From Bacteroidota bacterium (GTDB lineage Bacteria > Bacteroidota > Bacteroidia > Chitinophagales > Chitinophagaceae), in assembly GCA_030706735.1 (NCBI GenBank), contig JAUZNZ010000020.1, forward strand, positions 29,041 to 93,040: a stretch of DNA of 64,000 bases. Reading direction: 5' to 3'. Positions 28,858 to 36,811 of this stretch are shown here, piece after piece. The translations under genes were made by a program, and so were the position numbers. Numbering within the stretch: position 1 is the stretch's first letter; every line of letters starts with the position of its first letter. The notes beneath the pieces were generated by a model, which saw only the letters and a list, made by a program, of their open reading frames with translations, had not been told where the DNA came from and ran no database searches.

Positions 28858-29328
28858 TCAATTGCCGGAGGAGAGCAGGCCGTTCAGATCCTGATTGGCC
28901 TCATAGTGAAAGGGCACGCTGAAGGGAAAGCCGTCACGGCGCAGTTTGACGCGGCCGTTCACGGTGATCTTGACCTCTTTGCCAAAGAGAGAGGCCAGGG
29001 CATGGCTGAGGATATCCTGCATATTCACCTGCATGGAGACCGGGACATAAAAGGTGTCTTTTCGGGGAATATAAATGGAGGTATCGAGGACGGAATGACC
29101 GGACAGGCGGTCATTGACATACACGTCCATTTCACCGCCCCGAAGGGTAATGTTAAAATGATTGGGATTAAAGAGCTTGAGGGTTGTCGCCAGGACGGTC
29201 AGCCCGCCGGCGCCCTTGCTCATACGTGCGTCCCGGAAGCCGTAGTATTCCGGGGCCTCTGGCTTGCCGCAAGCCGAAAACAGCAGGACGGATAGAAGAA
29301 AGAGAACTATTTTCCGGGATGGGACCAT
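28858..29328 (-). CDS. LEA14-like (LEA_2) lipoprotein
   Basis: 156 residues. A lipoprotein signal peptide ends in the lipobox F-S-A-C near residue 20. The remaining ~135 residues fit the water stress/LEA_2 fold: LTVLATTLKLFNPNHFNITLRGGEMDVYVNDRLSG contains the conserved 'NPN' turn (quoted here only in parts: TTLKLFNPNHFNITLRG), and VPVSMQVNM and VNGRVKLRRDG give the later strands. LEA14-like proteins are linked to desiccation stress, but the function is not established in bacteria. ATG 29328 is chosen for the signal peptide. It lies head to head with the DUF2252 gene, 41 bp between starts. Confidence 0.8.
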   Translation of the reverse strand: MVPSRKIVLFLLSVLLFSACGKPEAPEYYGFRDARMSKGAGGLTVLATTLKLFNPNHFNITLRGGEMDVYVNDRLSGHSVLDTSIYIPRKDTFYVPVSMQVNMQDILSHALASLFGKEVKITVNGRVKLRRDGFPFSVPFHYEANQDLNGLLSSGN

Positions 29329-29369
29329 TGCCCTGCAAGATAATATTTTTACCTTTCCGAAAAGCAATC

Positions 29370-30584
29370 TTGGCGAGCATTCCCGAACGCATCCGACAAT
29401 TTAACAATCCGCGTGTTCCGGCCTATACTGCCCTGAAATACGATATGATGGCCGAAAATGCCTTCCGGTTCCTGCGGGGCACCAGTCACCTGTTCTATGA
29501 GGATCTTTCGGGCAGCAACGCCCTTTCCGCCTCGCCGCTCAGCTGGATCAGCGGAGACTTGCACCTGGAGAACTTCGGTACCTACAAAGGCGATAACCGG
29601 CTCGTCTATTTCGATCTGAACGACTTCGACGAAGGGATCCTGGCGCCGTCCGCCTGGGAGCTGGTGCGCATGGTCACCAGCATTTTTACCGGATTCGAAT
29701 CGCTGGGCATCCGGCGAAAAGACATCATGGCCGCGGCGGAACTGTTCCTGCAGACCTATTCCGCCAACCTCGGCGGGGGCAAGGCGCACTATATCGAGCC
29801 GGAGACGGCGAAGGGCATCGTGAGCCTCTTTATCGATAAGGTATGCGAACGCAAGCAAAAGGAACTGGTGCGGCAGCGGACCGTTCTGAAGAATGAGCGG
29901 CTTGCCCTGCGGATCGACAAAACGCGGCTATTCCCGGTAGACAAGGCGTTGAAAAAAGAGCTGACGGGTCACCTGGCGCAATGGATCAGGCAGGATCCTC
30001 ACCTGCAGAACCGCCATCGGGTCCTGGATACCGGTTTCCGCATAGCCGGCACCGGCAGTCTGGGCGTAAAGCGATACGTATTCCTGACCCGTAACCTGAA
30101 AGATCCCAAGAAGCATTTGCTGATCGATATGAAGCAATCCCTGCCCTCCGCGCTGCAACCGTTTGTCACCGCCAGGCAGCCCGCCTGGAGTTCCGAGGCC
30201 GAGCGCGTGGTGGCCGTGCAGAAGCGGATGCAGAATATCTCCCCAGCCCTGTTGAGCACGACGACCTTCAAAGGCGATCACTACGTCTTAAAGGAGTTGC
30301 AGCCGACGAGCGACAAGATCGATTTTATGGTGATCCGGGACCGGCAAAAGGATATCGACCGGGTGATCAAGGATATGGCGATGCTTACGGCGTCCGCGCA
30401 GTTGCGCAGTTCAGGCAGGCAGGGTTCCGCGATCGCCGATGAGCTGATCGAATTCGGGGCCGATACCAGCTGGCAAAAAGGGCTGCTGGAATACGCCGCG
30501 GAATATGCCGGACAGGTACAGCGGGATTACCGGGAATACTTTTCGGCCTATAAGGCGGGTTTTTTCAAAAATAAAAGGGGGTAA
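29370..30584 (+). CDS. DUF2252 family protein (kinase-like fold)
   Basis: About 404 residues. The sequence shows SWISGDLHLENFGTYKG and VYFDLNDFDEGILAP near residues 52-85, which resemble the catalytic and metal-binding loops of aminoglycoside phosphotransferase-like kinases, and VLDTGFRIAGTGSLGVKRY further on. DUF2252 proteins are widespread and have no agreed function. The start is uncertain: a TTG at 29370 lies 12 nt after a near-consensus TACCTTTC box, whereas an in-frame ATG at 29319 would overlap the divergent lipoprotein gene. I prefer the TTG. The MgtC-like gene begins 2 bp after its stop, so the two form an operon. Confidence 0.85.
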   Translation: MASIPERIRQFNNPRVPAYTALKYDMMAENAFRFLRGTSHLFYEDLSGSNALSASPLSWISGDLHLENFGTYKGDNRLVYFDLNDFDEGILAPSAWELVRMVTSIFTGFESLGIRRKDIMAAAELFLQTYSANLGGGKAHYIEPETAKGIVSLFIDKVCERKQKELVRQRTVLKNERLALRIDKTRLFPVDKALKKELTGHLAQWIRQDPHLQNRHRVLDTGFRIAGTGSLGVKRYVFLTRNLKDPKKHLLIDMKQSLPSALQPFVTARQPAWSSEAERVVAVQKRMQNISPALLSTTTFKGDHYVLKELQPTSDKIDFMVIRDRQKDIDRVIKDMAMLTASAQLRSSGRQGSAIADELIEFGADTSWQKGLLEYAAEYAGQVQRDYREYFSAYKAGFFKNKRG

Positions 30585-30586
30585 TT

Positions 30587-31228
30587 ATGCCAAGCGATGT
30601 TATTTGGAAGCTGGTTCTGGCCGTCTTCATCGGCGGCGTGATCGGCGCCGAAAGGGAATACCGGAGCAAGTCGGCGGGTTTTCGCACGCTGACGCTGATC
30701 TGCCTGGGCGCCTGCCTGTTCACCATGCTGTCCGCGTGGATCGGGGGAAAGGGGACGCCTGACCGGATCGCATCCAATGTGGTTGTCGGGATAGGCTTTG
30801 TAGGAGCAGGTGTGATCTTCCGGGGCGATCCGACGCAAAGCAAGGTAACGGGCATCACGACGGCGGCCATGATCTGGGTTACGGCGGCCCTGGGCATGGC
30901 CATTGGGGCCGGTGCGGAATGGGTTGCGCTCATTGCCTGCGCGATCACCATGAGTGTGCTCTTCCTGTTTACGATCCTGGAAGGGTGGATCGACCGGGTC
31001 AATCAGATCAGGCGTTATAAGATCGTTTGTGATTTCGAGCATGAGACCCTGCATCGATATGAAGAAATGTTCGGCGCCATGCATTTGAAATTCAGGCGCA
31101 GCCGCCAGTCAAAATCTGCCGATAATCAGATCATCGGGGAGTGGGTCGTGCAGGGCCCGGAGAAGAATCACCTGCAACTCATCGACATGATCCTCAAGGA
31201 CCGCTCGGTCAGGGCCTTCGATTTTTAA
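30587..31228 (+). CDS. MgtC/SapB family membrane protein
   Basis: 213 residues. Four to five hydrophobic helices occupy residues ~5-125: VIWKLVLAVFIGGVIGAERE, FRTLTLICLGACLFTMLSA, VVVGIGFVGAGVIFRG, GITTAAMIWVTAALGMAIG and ALIACAITMSVLFLF. The family's conserved R/E/Y stretch (GAEREYRSKSAGFRT) and GxGFVGAG motif are intact. The last ~75 residues form a soluble ACT-like domain. MgtC proteins are associated with low-Mg2+ adaptation and inhibition of F-type ATP synthase in pathogens; the role here is not known. Coupled to DUF2252 by a 2-bp gap. Confidence 0.9.
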   Translation: MPSDVIWKLVLAVFIGGVIGAEREYRSKSAGFRTLTLICLGACLFTMLSAWIGGKGTPDRIASNVVVGIGFVGAGVIFRGDPTQSKVTGITTAAMIWVTAALGMAIGAGAEWVALIACAITMSVLFLFTILEGWIDRVNQIRRYKIVCDFEHETLHRYEEMFGAMHLKFRRSRQSKSADNQIIGEWVVQGPEKNHLQLIDMILKDRSVRAFDF

Positions 31229-31272
31229 GGGGCGGCCGGGGGAGGTGGCCGGGGGGAGAAGGCCGGGGCGGG
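31229..31272 (+). repeat. GGCCGGGG-type repeat with quadruplex potential
   Basis: Three copies of a unit close to AGGTGGCCGGGGG give G-runs at 31229-31232, 31238-31242, 31251-31256, 31265-31268 and 31270-31272. It fills the whole 46-bp gap between two convergent gene ends. It may work as a transcriptional pause or simply be a repeat expansion. Confidence 0.5.
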
Positions 31273-31274
31273 AG

Positions 31275-32171
31275 TTAGAAAAGCGCCAGGGTCCAGGTGC
31301 GTTCAAAGGATTCGCCTGGTCCGATACGGTTAATGCCCTCCTTTTCCGGCAGTTCCTGGTTCGTATCGACGCTATCGGCGATGCCGCACCAGGGCTCTAT
31401 GCACAGAAAATCGGCTCCTTTTGCCGCCCAGAGGCCCAGGTAGGGAAAGCCCGGAAATTCCATTTTCAATCCATGTTCCGTCTTTGAAGAGCGCAATGTG
31501 AGTGCGGAGGAGGCGGGATGCTTCAGCACCAGCGCATCGTCGGCAAACAATTCCTTGCTGAGCGGGAGGCGCCGCGTCCGGTCCAGAAGCGGCAGGGAAT
31601 GCGTTTCGATCAACCCATCCCGGGAGATCGGCCAACGCGGCGCCGTCTCTTCCTGGTCAAACTCGAGGTAGTAATCGGCGTAGTCCGTACCGGGCTGAAG
31701 GGGCAGGTTGAAGGCGGGGTGACCGCCGATGGAAAAATACAGGTCCCGGGGGGACTCCCCGGCGGGGTTGTTGGGGTCGGCGGGGTTGCGAACCGAATAG
31801 GTGGTGGACAACCCGTCAGGCAGGAGCCGGTAGGCAATCCGCAACTCAAAATCGAACGGATAGAGCTCGAGGGTATCGGCATTGCTGCACAGAAGGAAGG
31901 TGGCCGAATCAGCGCCCGCGGACTCCACCCCGAATTCCTGGTCCCTGGCAAACCCGTGCCGGCCGAGCGCGTAGCCATTCCCCTGATAATAATAGATCCC
32001 TTCTTTCAGGGCGCCGACGATCGGAAAAAGGATGGGCGAGTGTTTGCCCCAAAAGGCGGGGTCGCCGCCCCAGAGGTATTCCAACTTATTCCCCTTATGA
32101 TAAATACTCTGCAATTCGGCTCCCCTGGGATGAATGACCGCTTTCACGCGTTGGTTTTCGATGGTGAGCAT
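31275..32171 (-). CDS. Aldose 1-epimerase family protein (LacX-like)
   Basis: 298 residues, a galactose mutarotase-like beta-sandwich. Visible family marks are VKAVIHPRGAELQSI near the N-terminus, EYLWGGDPAFWGKHSPILFP near residue 35, the conserved His in RHGFARDQEF near 80, SIGGHPAFNLPL near 150 (second His), and FLCIEPWCGIADS near 265 with the acidic residue. The group interconverts alpha and beta anomers of sugars or sugar phosphates; exact substrate unknown. It is cytoplasmic (no signal). It is divergent from the ABC permease gene, with ~30 bp between the ATGs. Confidence 0.88.
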   Translation of the reverse strand: MLTIENQRVKAVIHPRGAELQSIYHKGNKLEYLWGGDPAFWGKHSPILFPIVGALKEGIYYYQGNGYALGRHGFARDQEFGVESAGADSATFLLCSNADTLELYPFDFELRIAYRLLPDGLSTTYSVRNPADPNNPAGESPRDLYFSIGGHPAFNLPLQPGTDYADYYLEFDQEETAPRWPISRDGLIETHSLPLLDRTRRLPLSKELFADDALVLKHPASSALTLRSSKTEHGLKMEFPGFPYLGLWAAKGADFLCIEPWCGIADSVDTNQELPEKEGINRIGPGESFERTWTLALF

Positions 32172-32202
32172 AGGAATGCAAGATAATGCTTACTTTCGGA
32201 GT

Positions 32203-33453
32203 ATGTTTCGCTATGCGGAAATCATATGGACCAGCTTCAAGATGGCGTTGCAGGAGTTCAGATCCAACAAGCTCCGCACCTTCCTATCCCTTCTGGGCAT
32301 CACTTTCGGCATCTTCTGCATCATCAGCGTACTGTCCACGATCAGCAGCATGCAGTCGGCAGTGACCAGGGATCTCAGCTCGCTGGGGAGCCAAACCATA
32401 TTTGTCGACAAATGGCAGATCGGCCTGGGCGCCGACTATCCCTGGTGGAAATACATCAAGAGACCGGTGCCGAAATATGACGAGTTGAAGGCGTTGAAGC
32501 TGAAGGTTCCGGAAGCGCCGCATATCGCCTATTTTACGAGCATAAACGCCAATGTCGATTATGAAGAGAACACGTTGACGGGTGTCAATTATTATGGCTG
32601 CTCGGAAGACTTTAACAAGATCCAGACGATCGAGATCGCCCAGGGACGCTATTTTGAACAATCTGAATTCGATCATGGAACTCCGGTGATCGTCATGGGC
32701 TATACCATTGCGGAAAAGCTTTTCGGGAAGCCGGAAAACTGCATCGGCGTGCAGGTCAGACTGAAAGGCGGAAAGACGGCCACGATCATCGGCATGATCA
32801 AGAAGCAGGGCCAGAGCATGATCGGGGGCTGGGATTACGATAATTGCGTGATGCTGCCCCATGAGTTCATGAAGGCGATCGTCCGGGACGACTATGCAAG
32901 TCCCGTGATGTTGGTGGAAGCCGGCAAAGGCATGTCGAAAGAGGCCCTGAAGGACGAGTTGGAAGGCGCGATGCGTTCCATCCGTAAACTGAGCCCCATG
33001 CAGGAGGACAATTTCGCGCTAAACGATATCGATACCCTGACGAAATTCCTGGAGCCGATCTTCCGCGGCATGAATATCGGCGGCTGGGTCATCGCGGCCC
33101 TTTCGCTGTTGGTAGGCATGTTCGGCGTGGCCAATATCATGTTCGTGACCGTGAGGGAGCGAACGAGCCAGATCGGCCTGAAGAAGGCGATCGGCGCCAA
33201 GCGCGGCGTCATCCTGACCGAGTTTCTGCTGGAATCCGCCTTCCTATGCATTATCGGCGGCATCTTCGGGTTGGCGGCCGTATTCGTTCTGACCCTCATC
33301 ATTTCCACGTCCATCGGCTTCCCTGTCACCATTCCGGCGCATATCATTTTGCTCGCCGTCAGTATTTGCATCGGTACCGGCGTGATCGCCGGGATCATCC
33401 CTGCCTTTATTGCCGCACGTATGGACCCCGTGGTCGCCATTCGCACGAAATAA
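32203..33453 (+). CDS. ABC transporter permease, MacB/FtsX type
   Basis: 416 residues. Topology is one N-terminal helix (FLSLLGITFGIFCIISVLS, ~25-45), a large extracytoplasmic MacB-like core domain (~50-290) and three C-terminal helices (GGWVIAALSLLVGMFGVANIMF; LLESAFLCIIGGIFGLAAVF; ILLAVSICIGTGVIAGIIPAF). The FtsX signature with RTSQIGLKKAIGAKRGVIL follows the second helix. Such permeases couple with a LolD/MacB-type ATPase in mechanotransmission rather than classical transport; no ATPase gene lies next to it. ATG 32203 is chosen because the family N-terminus MFRYAEIIWTSFKMALQEF starts there; ATG 32176 is an alternative. The tsaD gene follows after 15 bp. Confidence 0.9.
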   Translation: MFRYAEIIWTSFKMALQEFRSNKLRTFLSLLGITFGIFCIISVLSTISSMQSAVTRDLSSLGSQTIFVDKWQIGLGADYPWWKYIKRPVPKYDELKALKLKVPEAPHIAYFTSINANVDYEENTLTGVNYYGCSEDFNKIQTIEIAQGRYFEQSEFDHGTPVIVMGYTIAEKLFGKPENCIGVQVRLKGGKTATIIGMIKKQGQSMIGGWDYDNCVMLPHEFMKAIVRDDYASPVMLVEAGKGMSKEALKDELEGAMRSIRKLSPMQEDNFALNDIDTLTKFLEPIFRGMNIGGWVIAALSLLVGMFGVANIMFVTVRERTSQIGLKKAIGAKRGVILTEFLLESAFLCIIGGIFGLAAVFVLTLIISTSIGFPVTIPAHIILLAVSICIGTGVIAGIIPAFIAARMDPVVAIRTK

Positions 33454-33454
33454 G

Positions 33455-33462
33455 TAGCTTTG
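33455..33462 (+). promoter_or_regulatory. -7 promoter box 6 nt before tsaD
   Basis: TAGCTTTG, a perfect TAnnTTTG match, begins in the gap after the permease stop and ends 6 nt before the tsaD ATG. It would give tsaD its own, practically leaderless, transcript. Confidence 0.45.
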
Positions 33463-33468
33463 TATCCG

Positions 33469-34515
33469 ATGCCGGTGATCTTAGCGATAGAGTCTTCTTG
33501 TGATGAAACAGCATGCGCCATTTGCCGCGACGGGCAGATCCTTTCCAATATCATTGCCGGACAGGCCATTCATGAACAGTATGGCGGCGTCGTGCCGGAA
33601 CTGGCCAGCCGTGCACATCTGCAAAATATTGTCCCGGTGGTTGACGCGGCCCTGAAGAAAGCCGCGGTCGGTCTTCCGGAGGTCGACGCGATCGCCTTCA
33701 CCGAATCCCCGGGCCTTATCGGATCCTTGCTGGTCGGGTCGCAATTCGCAAAATCCCTTGCTCTTTCCCTGAACATCCCGCTGTTGGCGGTACATCATAT
33801 GCAGGCCCACGTGCTGGCGAATCTGATCCCAAGGCCTGCCGATCCCGGTAAGGGCGGTTCGCAGGGAGTGGCAACGGCCCCCATGCCCTCCTTCCCCTTT
33901 CTTTGCCTGACGGTCAGTGGCGGCCATACGCAGATCGTGCTCTGCGAGGCGCCGTTGGTCATGCGTGTGATCGGCGAGACCCTGGATGATGCGGCCGGAG
34001 AGGCTTTCGACAAATCGGCGAAACTGCTTGGCCTCCCCTATCCCGGGGGCCCGTTGATCGACCGGCATGCGCAGGGTGGAAGTCCGGACCGCTTTCCATT
34101 CCCGGAGCCGCAGATCCCCGGACTAAACTTCAGCTTCAGCGGATTGAAGACGTCCATCTTGTATTTCCTGCAAAGCCATCTGGCCGCAGATCCGGAATTC
34201 ATCCGGAAGAACCTGCCCGATATATGCGCGTCGATCCAGCATCGGATCATTTCGATCCTGCTCAATAAGCTGCATCGGGCGACGCGGGAAACGGGAGTTC
34301 GTGATCTTTGCCTGGCCGGGGGCGTTTCGGCTAATAGTGGTTTGAGGAAAGCTTTTTACGAGGCGGGCAGGCGGCATGGATGGAATACCTTCATACCTCC
34401 CTTTGAATACTGTACCGATAATGCCGCGATGATCGCGATAGCCGGCCACTATAAATACCTTGCCCGAGAATTTTCCCCGATGACGGTAAGCGCCAGTGCA
34501 CGCGCGCAATGGTGA
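33469..34515 (+). CDS. tsaD: tRNA N6-adenosine threonylcarbamoyltransferase
   Basis: 348 residues. Transfers the threonylcarbamoyl group to A37 of ANN-decoding tRNAs, together with TsaB and TsaE. The ASKHA fold is seen in VILAIESSCDETACAI (phosphate 1), the metal-binding HHMQAH near residue 107, LTVSGGHTQIVLC near 145, and CLAGGVSANSGLRKAF near 280. The ATG at 33469 begins the family sequence directly; an upstream TTG overlaps a -7 box and is rejected. A ~15-residue Gly/Pro/Ala-rich insert lies after the HxxxH motif (~115-130). trmN6, another tRNA-modification gene, follows 6 bp later. Confidence 0.97.
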   Translation: MPVILAIESSCDETACAICRDGQILSNIIAGQAIHEQYGGVVPELASRAHLQNIVPVVDAALKKAAVGLPEVDAIAFTESPGLIGSLLVGSQFAKSLALSLNIPLLAVHHMQAHVLANLIPRPADPGKGGSQGVATAPMPSFPFLCLTVSGGHTQIVLCEAPLVMRVIGETLDDAAGEAFDKSAKLLGLPYPGGPLIDRHAQGGSPDRFPFPEPQIPGLNFSFSGLKTSILYFLQSHLAADPEFIRKNLPDICASIQHRIISILLNKLHRATRETGVRDLCLAGGVSANSGLRKAFYEAGRRHGWNTFIPPFEYCTDNAAMIAIAGHYKYLAREFSPMTVSASARAQW

Positions 34516-34521
34516 AATAAC

Positions 34522-35235
34522 ATGTCGAATTCATATTTCCAATTCAAGCAATTCATCGTCCATCAGGACCGCTGCGCCATGAAGGTATGCACCGATGCGT
34601 GTATCCTGGGCGCCTGGTTCGCGGCCAAGGCGCCGCCCTGGTCGCAGGTTCTGGACATCGGGAGCGGTTCGGGACTGCTTATGCTGATGCTGGCGCAGAA
34701 ACTAAAGGGAGATATCCTGGGGATCGAGCTGGATCTGTCAGCGTATTCGCAGGGAAGGGAAAACCTTGCCGGCAGTCCCTGGAAAGAAAGATTCCGGTTG
34801 TTCCCTGGCGATGCCCGGAAATTCAGCTTCCGCTCTCCATTTGACTTCATTATTGCCAACCCACCCTTCTATGAGGGCGACCTGGAAGCGGCTACCGGTC
34901 CGGAAAACCTGGCCAGGCACAGTAAGGAGCTATCCTTATCCGACCTGATCGGGACGATCGACCGCAATTTGACGGGGTCGGGGTCTTTCGGCGTGCTCCT
35001 ACCCTTTCATCGCAAGGATTATTTTATCGGGCTGGCCGCCGAACGTCAATTTCATTTACAGGAAACGTTATTCCTGCGTCAAACGCCAAAACACGATCCC
35101 TTCCGGGCGATCCTGCATTTCTCCAGGAACCCGGAAGGCTTTGCGCCGTCGTCGGAATTGTGGATCAAGAATGATCGGGGGGAGGATTCGGCGGAGTTCG
35201 TGGAATTGATGCGGGAATATTATTTGTATTTATAG
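34522..35235 (+). CDS. trmN6: tRNA1(Val) (adenine(37)-N6)-methyltransferase
   Basis: 237 residues. Methylates A37 of tRNA-Val. A Rossmann methyltransferase: QVLDIGSGSGLLMLMLAQ (motif I) near residue 40, GIELDLSAYSQ (motif II), and FDFIIANPPFYEGD, the N6-adenine NPPF motif, near 112. The N-terminus FQFKQFIVHQDRCAMKVCTDACILGAW is typical of the YfiC family (only partly quoted: FKQFIVHQDRCAMKV). It is 6 bp downstream of tsaD, a tRNA-modification operon. Its last 16 bp overlap the convergent saccharopine dehydrogenase-like gene. Confidence 0.93.
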   Translation: MSNSYFQFKQFIVHQDRCAMKVCTDACILGAWFAAKAPPWSQVLDIGSGSGLLMLMLAQKLKGDILGIELDLSAYSQGRENLAGSPWKERFRLFPGDARKFSFRSPFDFIIANPPFYEGDLEAATGPENLARHSKELSLSDLIGTIDRNLTGSGSFGVLLPFHRKDYFIGLAAERQFHLQETLFLRQTPKHDPFRAILHFSRNPEGFAPSSELWIKNDRGEDSAEFVELMREYYLYL

Positions 35236-36431
35236 AGGCCGGCGTAGTCCTTCAGGTATGCATAGGGCGGGGTCAGGCGGCCCTTGTCCACCATGGTCGC
35301 CCTGGCGATGACGGGTGAGTTGCCCTTCACCAGGTCTTCCAGAACAAATTTGATCAATTGCTCGCCAAAATAGCGGGATGCGTCACGGGGCAGTTCATTG
35401 GGCAGGTTGCCGACTGCCATCATATCGACCGATCCGGGCAGGTATGGGGCTGTTCGTTGGCGGCTTTGCCTATCCACGCCATAGACGGGGTCGACGAGCG
35501 CCGTGTCTCCGAGGTTGCAGGGTACGGAGCCCTCTTTATCATCCGTGATGTCGGCGATGGTCCGGATCCGGAAATCCGGGTGCGCCAGGTCCGCCCAATC
35601 GAAGAGGCGAGGCATGCCTTTGTCCCAGTAGATGCCATTCATGAGAATGTCCGTCTCCCTGGTATAAGGCAGGAATTTGCATTGATAGTCTTGCGGATGT
35701 TGGTGAAAATCTTCCCGCTGATACGTTTTTTTTGATCTATGCTCGTATAGTGCGGCGCCTTTCAGCTGGGTAAATACCGGGTAGGAGAATTTCCGTTCCA
35801 GGAATTCGTCGGGCTCGACCTCGATGACGCCCAGGAGGTTCATGACCTCCAGCACGCCGTGTGCAACACGGCCTGAGCCGGTTACAGCCACTTTGATGGG
35901 AGGCAGGCGGAGGCCGAAATACGTATGGATCAGCTCGCGGAAGCTGCGCTGGCCCAGCACGCGCGCCAACTGGTATTGTCCCGTCCGACGGCCATAGGCC
36001 ATAATGCCATTATGCGCCCCTACGACACCGGCAAAGAAACCGAAACCCAGGATCCGCTGGCCATCGTCATGTTCGAGGCATTCATAGTCGATCAGGGTGA
36101 TCTTTTTTTCCACGATGGCGCGGAACATAGCCTGGTTATACGGCTGCTCTTTCTTGGTATGAGAGAAAAACAGATAGGTCTTATCCGGAAGGAGTTGATC
36201 GACGGGAACCTCTTTGATGCCCAGGAGAAATTGGCATGCCGAGAGATCCGATGCGACCTCGACGCCGGCGGAGAGGTATTCCTTGTCGGAATAACAGCGA
36301 TCGGGCGAGGACTGTGCGATGACCCTCACCTCATCGGAATTCTTATGGATCCATTTGCATTGGGCCGGCGTCAGGGCGACCCGGTTGTCGGCGGGGATCT
36401 TGCCTTCGCGCAGCAGTCCTATTTTGATCAT
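35220..36431 (-). CDS. Saccharopine dehydrogenase (L-lysine-forming)-like oxidoreductase
   Basis: 403 residues, AlaDH/PNT-type fold. The N-terminal half has KIGLLREGKIPADNRVALTP, as in alanine dehydrogenase, transhydrogenase and fungal-type Lys1 proteins. A Rossmann domain near residue 185 has VAVTGSGRVAHGVLEVM, a G-x-G-x-x-x-x-G nucleotide loop. YLFFSHTKKEQPYNQ resembles the Lys1 'FFAHTYKGQ' segment. The reaction is inferred: NAD-linked amino-acid or saccharopine-like oxidation. Other possibility: an uncharacterised NAD(P)-dependent oxidoreductase of the same superfamily. No lysine-pathway gene is adjacent. Confidence 0.78.
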   Translation of the reverse strand: MIKIGLLREGKIPADNRVALTPAQCKWIHKNSDEVRVIAQSSPDRCYSDKEYLSAGVEVASDLSACQFLLGIKEVPVDQLLPDKTYLFFSHTKKEQPYNQAMFRAIVEKKITLIDYECLEHDDGQRILGFGFFAGVVGAHNGIMAYGRRTGQYQLARVLGQRSFRELIHTYFGLRLPPIKVAVTGSGRVAHGVLEVMNLLGVIEVEPDEFLERKFSYPVFTQLKGAALYEHRSKKTYQREDFHQHPQDYQCKFLPYTRETDILMNGIYWDKGMPRLFDWADLAHPDFRIRTIADITDDKEGSVPCNLGDTALVDPVYGVDRQSRQRTAPYLPGSVDMMAVGNLPNELPRDASRYFGEQLIKFVLEDLVKGNSPVIARATMVDKGRLTPPYAYLKDYAGLYKYK

Positions 36432-36534
36432 GCACTAATGAGTTTATGAAGGCCGGGTAGGTCCGGCGGATGATCGGTTACCCCGGCGGGCCGTAAAGGT
36501 AGAGGATTTGGGAGGAAAATTGTGCGTTGCGCCG

Positions 36535-36566
36535 TTTGGTCAAGAGAGGGCAAATGCGTAATATTG
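36535..36566 (+). promoter_or_regulatory. Promoter of tRNA-Leu
   Basis: TTTG at 36535-36538 and TAATATTG at 36559-36566, 20 nt apart, match the Bacteroidota -33/-7 pattern with one mismatch. The tRNA 5' end is 9 nt downstream. Confidence 0.6.
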
Positions 36567-36575
36567 CACCCCGTT

Positions 36576-36659
36576 GCCCGGATGGCGGAACTGGTAGACG
36601 CGTCAGACTCAAAATCTGGTTATCGCAAGGTAGTGCAGGTTCGATTCCTGTTCCGGGCA
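36576..36659 (+). tRNA. tRNA-Leu (anticodon CAA)
   Basis: 84 nt. The acceptor stem pairs GCCCGGA with TCCGGGC, followed by discriminator A. The anticodon stem TCAGA/TCTGG encloses a CTCAAAA loop, giving anticodon CAA (codon UUG). The long variable arm (GTTATCGCAAGGTAGT region) is as expected for class II tRNA-Leu, and the T arm has GCAGGTTCGATTCCTGT. The 3' CCA is not encoded. A promoter lies just upstream and a strong terminator 6 nt downstream. Confidence 0.97.
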
Positions 36660-36665
36660 CAAAGT

Positions 36666-36690
36666 CCCCCGACGAATGTCGGGGGTTTTT
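36666..36690 (+). terminator. Intrinsic terminator of tRNA-Leu
   Basis: CCCCCGAC, a GAAT loop and GTCGGGGG form an 8-bp stem directly followed by TTTTT, six nt after the tRNA. From here to 36811 I see no further gene or signal. Confidence 0.92.
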
Positions 36691-36811
36691 GCATTCTGTC
36701 CGGGATCGGGCTGGTAAATGTAAAACCATTTCCACGTTTTGACCACCGGCAAATGCGGCGATCCCGCAGAATATGAGGGGCAGGAAGAGGGGGGAGCTTA
36801 ACCAATGGTTG

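Noticed and set aside
27189..28922. Long plus-strand frame opposite prfC
   Set aside because: Pure shadow of the release-factor gene, whose GTPase motifs are complete on the minus strand.
29184..29369. Upstream extension of the DUF2252 gene
   Set aside because: It would run antisense through the start of the LEA-like lipoprotein and its sequence is Arg/Pro-rich shadow.
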